Shown: positions 1 through 64,000 of the stretch, piece by piece
How positions within the stretch are numbered: the first letter of the stretch is position 1
How the letters are laid out: each line of letters opens with the position of its first letter
NCBI GenBank assembly: GCA_022316685.1
Contig: JAKJHU010000065.1
Span: 4,396,322-4,460,321 of the forward strand
DNA: 64,000 nucleotides
Reading direction: 5' to 3'
Origin: Progne subis subis
Taxonomy: Eukaryota > Chordata > Aves > Passeriformes > Hirundinidae
Notes under the pieces: model-generated
Databases searched by the model: none
Told to the model about the DNA's origin: nothing
The model's input: the letters and a program-made list of their open reading frames with translations, nothing else
Translations under genes and position numbers: made by a program

Positions 1-898
1 GTGGGGGTCACGGAGGGAGTGGGAATGACATGTCAATGTTGATGCCACTGACCCTGAGGCTGCAGCAGGCTCTCTCCTGGGGGAGAGGCACTGCAGCCCT
101 GCAAATGGCAGCTCTCTAAAACTGGGAAGGGGCAGTGATGCTTAAAAGAGCATCCTGGAGGGAGATCAGAGAAAGGAAGCAGAGAGAGAAATCCAGTCCA
201 GGATCTTGAAAGGATGTATTTGAGGGGCACGGTTATGAGGTTGTGCAGGGGTTGTGCTCGAGTTATTCTTGGTGGGAAATGGTAAATACCTAAATAATGG
301 GGAACATCTTGGAAACTAGGCATTTGTTCCTTCCTGAGAGGGAAGAGAGGAGTGGCAGCTCTTTAAATAAATGAGAAAAAAATTTCTTTCTTTCACTTAC
401 CGGAGCGGCCTCGAGCATTGACAGTGCTCCCCTGAGCCCAGAGCTGGTGCTGGCTCCTGGGAGCTGTGCTGCCCCAGCTCCAGGCTGTCTCCACATGTGT
501 GCCCCTGCTCGAGGTGCTGTGGAGCTCAGGGACCTGCCTGCTGCCAAAAGAGCTCTCCCTGTGCAAATTAGTTCATAACTTATGAGCTTTGACAAGTTTT
601 TGTTGGCTGTGCCTTGGGAAACATTTTTGAGTGGCTGTTGCTGAGTTTGCTTTAATCTTTTCCCAGATTTCTTTGGCTGGTGTGGAAATAGCTGGATTAT
701 TTAATTGTGTTTTTGAGGCGTATATATAGTCACCTGAAACCTGGTGATGTAAAAAGGAGAGAAAAAACGTGTATCAATAGCAAACACGTTTATTTTCACT
801 CCAGTGAAAGAGTTTGGCTCCTTCCGCAGCAGAGCTGTGACCCTGGCCCAGCTGCCAGGACTTGCTGAGCCTCCTGTGCATTGTCCAGAGAGGAGCCT

Positions 899-1320
899 GG
901 TGGTCAGTTTGTCGGGGTCCTGTGGTCAGTTTGTCAGGGATTTTATGGTCAGTTTGTCGGGGTCCTGTGGTCAGTTTGTCAGGGATTTTATGGTCAGTTT
1001 GTCAGGGTCCTGTGGTCAGTTTGTCAGGGATTTTATGGTCAGTTTGTCGGGGTCCTGTGGTCAGTTTGTCAGGGATTTTGTGGTTGGTTTTTCAGGGACC
1101 TCAGGGTTGGTTTTTCAGGGATCCATCCCGTGATCAGCTTTTCAGGGACGCCATTGTTGGTTTTTCAGGATCCCCAGGGTTAGTTTTTCAGGAACCCCAT
1201 GGTTGGTTTTCCAGGAATCCATCCCATGATCAGTTTTTCAGGGTCCCCAGGGTTGGTTTTTCAGGGACCCCACTGCTGGTTTTTCAGGGTCCCCATTGCT
1301 GGTTTTTCAGGGTCCCCTGG
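899..1320. repeat. Degenerate minisatellite (45-bp, then about 27-bp units)
   Basis: The first half has four copies of a 45-bp unit made of two related halves that begin GGTCAGTTTGTC. It then grades into looser units built around GGTTTTTCAGGG. Forward reading frames through it are repeat artefacts. The TTTTTCAGGG core resembles a splice acceptor but nothing suggests an exon. Confidence 0.85.
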
Positions 1321-2320
1321 CAGAGCCCTGGCCCTGTCCCCACTGCTCTGGTGCCCGTGCTGAGCTCCCCGTGTCAGCTCTGGCTCCTCAGCAGCTGCCC
1401 TGCTCCCACGGAGTCACCTTGGATCTGCTGCACCGGCGGCTCCCAGTGACACAGAATTCCACTCCTCTGGAATCCAAGTGCCTGCCCCTGTGGTGCTGGG
1501 CTGGGCTGAAGGGCAGCACTGACACAACAGCCCCAAGATGTGATCCTCCTCTCCCTGGCTCTGTCATTCCCTTGGAAGAAGGCTGCCTTTGCTCTCCAGG
1601 ACTTGAGAAAGCCTTCAGATGCTGCACATTCTGGAAGGGCTGCCTGCTCCCTTCTGTTAATGCTTGGCTGCTCCAGCTGAAATACCTCTGGTGATGCTTT
1701 TCCACTGCTGCAGTGTCGGGTCCCTGTTTGGGTTTGAGTGTGGGGAATGGCCTGGGAAGCTTCTGGAGCATCTCTGCTCGAAGGAGCATCTTCCCTTCTG
1801 CTGGGAAAGGACTTCTCATTGAGTTCTTCTGAGAGGCTCTGTGAGTTTTGATCCCATCCTGCCTTCTTCTTGTTTGCCTCCTCTTGAGTTTGCTCTTGAA
1901 TTAAGTAAAAATCCTCCACACTCCCAAATATCCATTTCTGAAAGCTTTTCCATGAGAAGGGGGTTAATGATAACTGATTCCTTAACAAAAACAAAGCTGA
2001 TGAAAACTTCCTGCAGAAGCTATGACTACTGAACACGGGCTTGTTCGGCCAAGAACCAGAGCGTTGACAACTCCAGAGCTTTACTTTCAATAACAAAAAG
2101 CAGCTCCTCGGATTGGGGTTACCCTGAGGCTTATCCTACCCCTCTGGCCCTTCTGCCCAACACAGGGGTTCAGCTCAGCTCAGATTCCTTTAATTTGCAG
2201 GCAGAGATGATGGGCCCTGGGCCTGAGTGTTGAGTAAGAGCAGTGATAGAAACACTTTTCCCTTGTCATTCATCCTGCCAGTGAATAGCCCTGCAGTTCC
2301 CTCTCTGAGTGGAGCAGCAA

Positions 2321-2583
2321 TCCCTTCCCTTCCCTTCCCTTCCCTTCCCTTCCCTTCCCTTCCCTTCCCTTCCCTTCCCTTCCCTTCCCTTCCCTTCCCT
2401 TCCCTTCCCTTCCCTTCCCTTCCCTTCCCTTCCCTTCCCTTCCCTTCCCTTCCCTTCCCTTCCCTTCCCTTCCCTTCCCTTCCCTTCCCTTCCCTTCCCT
2501 TCCCTTCCCTTCCCTTCCCTTCCCTTCCCTTCCCTTCCCTTCCCTTCCCTTCCCTTCCCTTCCCTTCCCTTCCCTTCCCTTCC
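2321..2583. repeat. Perfect (TCCCT)n microsatellite, about 52 copies
   Basis: About 263 bp of uninterrupted TCCCT pentamer, pyrimidine-only on the plus strand and GGGAA on the minus strand. It generates long open frames on both strands that are not genes. Its purity suggests recent expansion and its length in an assembly may be unreliable. Confidence 0.98.
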
Positions 2584-5027
2584 CACAGCAATCCCCTTCC
2601 AGCGCCTGCTGAGATCACAAGTTTCCGGATTGAGAGGGTGTGAAAGGAAGATCTAATCCATGGGCTGGCACCCAGTCAGGAGTTACTGGGTTTAGGGGGT
2701 TTTTTTCTGGTTTTCATACAATATTGAAATGCTCTCACAAGTTTCCATCTTCTCTTGTGTTTTAAAGGGATTGTTTTTAAGTTGTTGTTTCCTTCCATCC
2801 CCTCCCTTCTTCCTCCCTCGGTGCGAGCCGTGGCCGCAGGCGGTGAGGAGCTGCTGGCAGCTGCAGCAGCCCGGAGCTCTGGCTGGGCAGAGGTGTGAAA
2901 ATGCTCAGCCTGAGGAAACACGTTCCCCTTCTCCTGGGGATGGGTGTGCAGGCGTGCTCCCGCCTGCTGCCCTGCTTTCTGCAGCGCTTCCACCGCCCTG
3001 AGCAGAGATTCAGCCCCTCCAGAAGAGTCAGAGGATGCACCAGCGCAGGGCAGGGCTGTGTTTGGGCGCTGCTCATGTCCAGCTTGAGAACCTGCAGAGC
3101 CAATCTCGGCTGGCTGGCCCTGGGAAACCAGGAGGGTTGCTCATGGTGGGTTTGCTTTGTGCACAGGTGGTGGGTGCCAGCCCTGTGCTGGCTGTCCCAC
3201 GGGATTTTTCTTCGTGTGTCTGAGCCTCGGCTGTGGGTTCAGGGGCTGTCCCAGTGACACCCAGCGGGGCGGGTGCTCCCAGCACCCAGCACAGCAGGGA
3301 CTGCACATGTGGCTGCCGCCTTCTGCCCTTACATCAGCCTGGCATCTGGCCCTGCTCACCTCCAAAAGCACAAGGTACAGGTCAAACCAGCATTTCTGCT
3401 ACTGTCATCCTCAAAAATGGCAATTCAGTGAGAGCCTGAGAGGTGAGACAGGGAGAAGAATTGTGCTGTCTGAACCTCTCCACAGGGAGCTGCAGCTGGT
3501 GAAACCGTAGGTACAGCTTAGAGATGGAAGTCTTTGGGTTCTCCTACAGTGCACTGGATTTATTCCCTTTGCTGCTTTTTGCCTAGAAATGGCTGCCTCC
3601 TTTTGTTCAGTGAGCATTGGACAGAATGCTGTTGCTCCTGTGCTCTCTCTTCCACATGTGCCCACCTTCTGCGTGTCTCTGGGGCACCCTTCACACAGAG
3701 AGGCTGTCTTTGTGTGAAATCTTTGAAGGAGAGTGCCTCCTGTCACCTCTGCTTACCTAGCATAAGCTTTCTGGTTCAGCACTGAAATGAAACCATCTGG
3801 AAAAAGAATCTCCCAATAAAACGCTCCTCCTAATTTAAAGAAGTTGCACATTTAAAATGTCTGGATCTCCTGTGGGAACACACTGGTTTCATCAACATTT
3901 TCGAGTAATACGACTGAACAATTTTAATCAAGTCAACATTCTTCCTTTTGGTTTTACGTTATGGCTTTGATTGAAGTAAATCACTTGGAGTATATTGTTT
4001 TGCAAAAACGTCAAAATTTATAACTTTTTGGCCACGAAACGAATTGAAATAAGCATCTCGAAATCTTGTTCTGTTCCCCTGCCAGGAGACAGGAATATGA
4101 TGTTTTTCAGCCAGGACTAGTTATAATTTTGATGGCTGCTGCTGTTAGCCTCAGATGTCCCATCACACAGATACCGGGTTCATCTGCTTTCCTTTTGCAG
4201 GAGAATGTGTGCCTGCAGTTCATGCTTATTTGGGCTCTTTTTAAAGCTGTTTTGCCATGAGGTGTCTTTCCTCTGCCCTTCCTAGGAATACTTTTTAAGG
4301 AGGCATGAGGAAGTGCAGCAGTGTGACCACCCTCTGTGTGCTGCTGCTGGCTTACCTCGTGTTTGCCTGAGTGGAATTTGAGGGGCTCACCCTCACCCCA
4401 GAGCATTGCCCCTCTCTTGCGTGGGCACTGCTGCTTGCTCAGGAGGTGTTAGGAGCACAGGAATGGCAACAACTTCTTTAATAATGGCCCAGTAAAACCC
4501 AGCAAAGCCAGCAGGGCCAGCCTTTGAACCAAAGCAGGATGTACAGGTTGGGAAATTCCACCATGGACACGAATGGAGAACCTGGAGGAGAACCTGGGAC
4601 ATGAAGCAGTGCAGGAGGTTGCACCTGGTTCCCTTGTAGAGCTCTGTAAAGCTTTCAACAGAGCCTTTGAAAGACTTTTATTTTAGGTGTGCAGGGCTTA
4701 ATTTGTGGCTCGGTGGAACAGCAGAAGTCGGTGACGTTGGTAAGAGTGGGTGAAGGACATCGGTGGGAGTACAAAGAACCCATTGTCATTTTAGTGAAGC
4801 CCTTGTGTGGTGCCCCAGTTGTGTAAAAGGACATTAAGGAAAGCATTAAAATACTTAAATGGAAACAAATTATTGCAATAACATCTGCTGGTAATAAACT
4901 CCCCTATCCTCCAGAGACAGTGTGGGGGGTTTTTTACCCTCTTGGTTCAGGCACCTTTATTTACAGCTCCAGCTTTTGATGCTGTTCCTCATAAAGAGCT
5001 GCTGTCTCCAGAGTGTGGTGGCAGTGC

Positions 5028-5607
5028 TGGGGAAGGGCAGGGATGCACAGGGAGCACTGAGCTGGGGAAGGGCAGGGATGCACAGGGAGCACTGAGCTGG
5101 GGAAGGGCAGGGATGCAGGGATGGGAGCACTGAGCTGGGGAAGGGCAGGGATGCAGGGATGGGAGCACTGAGCTGGGGAAGGGCAGGGATGCACAGGGAG
5201 CACTGAGCTTGGGAAGGGCAGGGATGCAGGGATGGGAGCACTGAGCTGGGGAAGGGCAGGGATGCACAGGGAGCACTGAGCTGGGGAAGGGCAGGGATGC
5301 ACAGGGAGCACTGAGCTGGGGAAGGGCAGGGATGCACAGGGAGCACTGAGCTGGGGAAGGGCAGGGATGCACAGGGAGCACTGAGCTGGGGAAGGGCAGG
5401 GATGCAGGGATGGGAGCACTGAGCTGGGGAAGGGCAGGGATGCAGGGATGGGAGCACTGAGCTGGGGAAGGGCAGGGATGCAGGGATGGGAGCACTGAGC
5501 TGGGGAAGGGCAGGGATGCACAGGGAGCACTGAGCTGGGGAAGGGCAGGGATGCACAGGGAGCACTGAGCTGGGGAAGGGCAGGGATGCACAGGGAGCAC
5601 TGAGCTG
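5028..5607. repeat. G-rich minisatellite, 16 copies of 35/38-bp units
   Basis: Sixteen tandem units begin GGGGAAGGGCAGGGATGC and end AGCACTGAGCT. Two length variants alternate irregularly: a 35-bp form with CACAGG and a 38-bp form with AGGGATGG. One copy carries a T for G substitution near 5211. Each unit has several GGG runs. The overlapping minus-strand frames of about 190-227 codons are products of the repeat. Confidence 0.95.
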
Positions 5608-6938
5608 CAGGGCTCTGTGTGCAGGGTTGGGGGCTCAGTGGGGCTCAGCAGCCGTGCCTGTACTTCCCTCAAAGATGGTTTTCCCTGTGCCCAAAGTAGA
5701 GGCTGCCTCTTTGATATGTGAGTTCATGGCTTGGAGGGAGCGATGGCTGTGGGGAACGGATGGAGAAAGCACAGGGAAACGCAGCGGTTTGAAGGAATAA
5801 AAGACACTTTTTGTGGGAGTCATTGCTCCAGAAGCAAGGAGCCTCTGAGGAAGGAAAGGGTTCCTGAGGAAAGGGAAGGTTGTGGTGTCATGCGTGGAGG
5901 AAAGGGTTCTTAAGGATTTCAGCCTTCTCAGTTAAGCTTGAAAGCCCAGATGCTGAGGGATGTGGGAAGAGACAGGGGTTTCTTTTGGGAGTTGGAGAGT
6001 GTGCCTGAGGAGTTTTGGGGAGCCCTTTACCTGGGTGAAGGCTGGCTGGGCTCAGGGGAGTTCAGCTCATCCCTTACCTGTGCCGCAGGTGATGCCCTGC
6101 CCTGCCCTGCCCTGCCCTGGCGCACACAGAGGCTGCCAGCGCTGTGCCTGTCACACCCAGGGCGCCGTGCTGGGCTCCCAGGAAGGCTGGTGAGCAGAAG
6201 GGAATACAGCCAGGGCAGGGCTGGGCTCAGCTGCCTCCCCGTGGGCTTTGCCCAGGGACACGCAGGCACTGAGGCACCACAGCCAGAGGTTCCGTGGGAG
6301 GGGATGTGACAAAACCCCGCTGTGAGCCCCTTACAGGAGTTACCTGCAGCTGTCCTCCCATTCATTATTTCCCAGCAATGTAACAGTTACAAATCTGGAC
6401 TACCTGGAAAAGCTGCTGAAAGCGGGGTAAATTATTAATTCCCAAGGCTGCGTTCTGAAGAATTAATTTCAGCACCACATATTGAAAGTTCTCCTTTGTG
6501 AGAAATAGCCTGGTTTTGAGAGCAGTGAGAGTCTGAAAAAGTGAGATTCTTCCAAGCCATTACTGTATTTTCTGACAATTTTATTTTCCCTTCAATCACT
6601 CTCCTTTAGCAGACTCAGCTAACATACTCACATTAGCAGTAGGAAAGCTGCATTTGTGAGAATTCTGTCTCTGCACAGGGTACTGAAGTAATTGGGATTC
6701 CAGGGCAGAGCTGTGGAAATTCTTAGCACAGTTTGTCCGTATCTTATCAGAACAGGCACGCTTTTCCCACAGCCTGGCCTCCTGCCACAGGGACTGAGCA
6801 GATTGTTGGAAGCCCCCTTTGAATGGGAGAAGTAATCTTTCTGAATGGATTTTCTGGCACAACTCCTGTTGCGTGTGTGGTTCATTGTTCTGGGTGATGG
6901 GGCTGTGTTTCACCCCCTAGATAAATGTTTTAGAGGTG

Positions 6939-6970
6939 GTTTTTTTTGGTTTTGTTTTTTTTTTTTTTTA
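6939..6970. repeat. T-rich simple stretch
   Basis: A run of T with a few G interruptions. It could be a polyA tail remnant of a minus-strand retroposon, but no body is recognisable next to it. Confidence 0.7.
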
Positions 6971-8072
6971 TGATGGGAGGGGTCCCGGGAGAATAATCAG
7001 ATTGCTGGTTCTATAAAATTCTATAGGCAAGTTGTTTTTTGTTGTAAGTGGTTTTCCGTGTTAATTGTGTAGCTTTGTGAGCGTAATTTTGATATTAAGG
7101 ACAGCAGCTGGTTAACCCTTGAACTTTTCGATGCTCAAAGGGGTTAGTATTTAAAAAGCAGACCATTTTCTCTTCTTCAAGGCACTCTAACAAGGTGTTA
7201 TTATGCCAGTTCGTGTGCAGATGTATAGATGTGATCACAATATAGTAACTCACTAAAAAGAACTGCTGGTGTTGTGAAAACCAGAAGAAGTGGTTGCCAG
7301 TGGTGGCACATCCTCAGCTGTTGTAAATGTCCTCCAGTGAAGTTGGAGTCGATCCCTGCGTGCACCACAGTCCTGCTGTGGAGCTGTGCCAGCCCCTGTG
7401 AGCGGGGTATCCGGCCCTTAATATGTATTACAGGATAGTTAATACGATGTGTAACCGCAGAGTAACCGCAACACACAAAGAAGTTCTATTTTAGCCCTGC
7501 TGGAGCAAAGAAATAACTGTTATTGCTGAAGACCCAAGTGCAAGAGATTGCTCAGTGGGGGGAGGAGGCAGGAAAAAATCCAGATTTTGGGTAAACGTGT
7601 GTACAGACAAATTCTCACGTCCCAAGGCTAAGTTTTGTCTATAAAAATTCCTTAAGATTTGAGTCTTTGTAATTAAAATGTAAAGAGTAATTATCTTAAG
7701 CTCGTATCTGCAGAGGAAGAACTGTGTATTTACTTATTCTCTGCCAAAAAATCTTTTTAGTTGGGAAGATTAACAAAAAGGCATTGAAGTATAAAGAAGG
7801 GCCTTCATTTTGTTGAAATATGTATGTTTTGTCAACAGATTCAAAACAGAACAGTCACAACCATTTTTTCTTCCCTTCTTTTTTCGAAACAGGGGTGGGG
7901 GAAGCATCCAGCTCCAAACTTAGTGCCTCTAACGCTTGGAAGACATGGTGATTAATTTTTTGTCCTTAGGTTTCCAGATGTTGGATTCCGTCCCAACTTT
8001 TAAAGACCTCTAATGTTTAACAGGATATGTGCCGAGTGTAGCGTTTAACAGAGTTTTCTTTCATAACTCCAG

Positions 8073-8197
8073 GATCTATGAGAAAAGGTAACTCAGGAAA
8101 GCGCTGCGGATTCGGAGCTGACGCCCCAGCCTTCCAGGAGAGCCGCCAGGGCTGAGCGTGCGGGCTTGGAGCGGAGCCGCGCTCCTTCGGGAACGCC
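8073..8197 (+). other. FBLN2: 5'UTR part of first coding exon
   Basis: The sequence TTTTCTTTCATAACTCCAG ends at 8072 and is a good pyrimidine-rich splice acceptor, so the exon probably starts at 8073 with 125 bases of untranslated leader before the ATG. Mammalian FBLN2 likewise has a non-coding first exon. A second AG lies at the end of GGTAACTCAG (8095-8096) and could serve instead. An upstream ATG lies inside this leader. Confidence 0.65.
8078..8155 (+). other. Upstream ORF in 5' leader (25 codons)
   Basis: An ATG at 8078 opens a 25-codon frame that stops at TGA 8153-8155, 42 bases before the FBLN2 ATG. It is in frame with the main ORF but closed by its own stop. Its initiation context (GATCTATGA) is poor, whereas the main ATG context (GAACGCCATGG) is strong, so leaky scanning is expected. 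Any regulatory role is inference and depends on the acceptor at 8072 being used. Confidence 0.45.
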
Positions 8198-63490
<55,293 letters not shown>

Positions 63491-64000
63491 AGCCCGCGCT
63501 GACGTTGGATTTCATTGGTGCTACGCTCTTTAACTGTTCTACCAAAGCTTAATACCGTTGAACTGGCGTTTTCACGTATCTAGCCTTTATATTATTTTTC
63601 TATCGTTGCTTTAAACTTTCCTATTGGTTGTGTAAATTAAGTTAATTTTTACCTTTTTTACGTTCTGTTTTCTTACGCGATTCTGTACGTCACTAGACGA
63701 ACGGAGGGAGGGTGAGGAAGGCAGTACAGACCTTGTGGTAAATGCAGGAGCCTCTTCTTAGCAGTTATTTTTAGGTGTAGTCACGTCTGCAGGGCATTGC
63801 ACTAGAGAGGGGAGGTGTTCACGTGGGAGTACTGGGGAGGAAAACACGGAGTGATTTCTCTTTCTGACACAAGGCTCTGGTTTGGCCGGGCCAGCAGCGC
63901 TGAGGAGCTGAGTCCCAGCCCGTCCGTGGACACTGATGGTGACCCCACCTCCCGCTCCCGGGTTATTTTCCTCCTTCCAACTTTCATAATATGTTGCCTT
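63491..64000 (+). other. FBLN2: 3'UTR of FBLN2 (partial)
   Basis: Sequence after the stop codon is AT-rich at first (63.55-63.70 kb), then GC-rich. No AATAAA or ATTAAA was seen on the plus strand before the window ends, so the polyadenylation site probably lies beyond it. Confidence 0.7.

Larger units (their letters stand above)
1..8072. other. Upstream non-coding region (probable 5' intron or promoter-side flank)
   Basis: No exon with family homology or coherent splice signals was found here on either strand. The segment holds a degenerate minisatellite near 0.9-1.3 kb, a long perfect CCCTT array, a 16-copy G-rich minisatellite near 5 kb, a short CCCTG run near 6.1 kb and a T-rich stretch near 6.94-6.97 kb. 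Because the first coding exon begins after a good splice acceptor, a non-coding first exon probably lies further upstream, so this is probably intron. I saw no CpG-dense promoter-like block, so the transcription start is unresolved. Confidence 0.6.

Noticed and set aside
862..1449. 195-codon plus-strand frame with SVCRGPVVSLSGI repeats
   Set aside because: Minisatellite artefact; the other two frames are also open over the repeat.
2190..2656. Frames encoding FPSLP or GREGK repeats on both strands
   Set aside because: They are translations of the TCCCT microsatellite.
4957..5672. Minus-strand frames of 189-227 codons with HPCPSPAQCS repeats
   Set aside because: They are generated by the 35/38-bp minisatellite in three frames.

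Overview
This window is vertebrate nuclear DNA, most likely from a bird and probably a songbird. It holds one spliced protein-coding gene on the plus strand, which I recognise as FBLN2 (fibulin-2, an extracellular-matrix glycoprotein). The avian call rests on many short CR1 LINE 3' fragments, on LTR fragments that resemble songbird endogenous retrovirus LTRs from memory, and on the GC-rich, minisatellite-rich composition typical of avian microchromosomes. Species cannot be read from the window.

Layout: 1-8072 is upstream sequence, probably the intron after a non-coding first exon outside the window. It has no gene but three tandem repeats. A 5'UTR segment (8073-8197) with a small uORF leads into the large first coding exon (8198-9485: signal peptide, Cys-rich Na and Cys-free acidic Nb regions). 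A 24-kb intron follows, holding repeats, CR1 and LTR remnants. Exons 2-4 (33535-41001) encode the anaphylatoxin-like region. Exons 5-16 (41756-61725) encode eleven EGF modules, mostly calcium-binding, plus a short linker. Exon 17 (63133-63490) encodes the C-terminal fibulin module and stop. The 3'UTR runs off the window end. All 17 coding exons join in frame to about 1227 residues if one extra base in exon 2 is discounted. From memory, the long mammalian isoform is about 1230 residues. The alternatively spliced EGF exon of mammals is present (45938-46078).

Most unusual points: (1) coding exon 2 carries one base too many, giving an in-frame TGA at 33609-33611. (2) A 1.46-kb minisatellite ends exactly at the exon 3 acceptor, and its repeat unit includes that acceptor, so the intron holds 12 near-identical decoy 3' splice sites plus 6 of a variant type. 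(3) Exons 2-4 form a frame-neutral cassette of 143 codons, so skipping them would bypass both problems. (4) At least six further minisatellites or microsatellites sit in or beside the gene; one in intron 12 is open in the exon 12 frame for 220 codons. No RNA gene, CRISPR array or second protein-coding gene could be supported.
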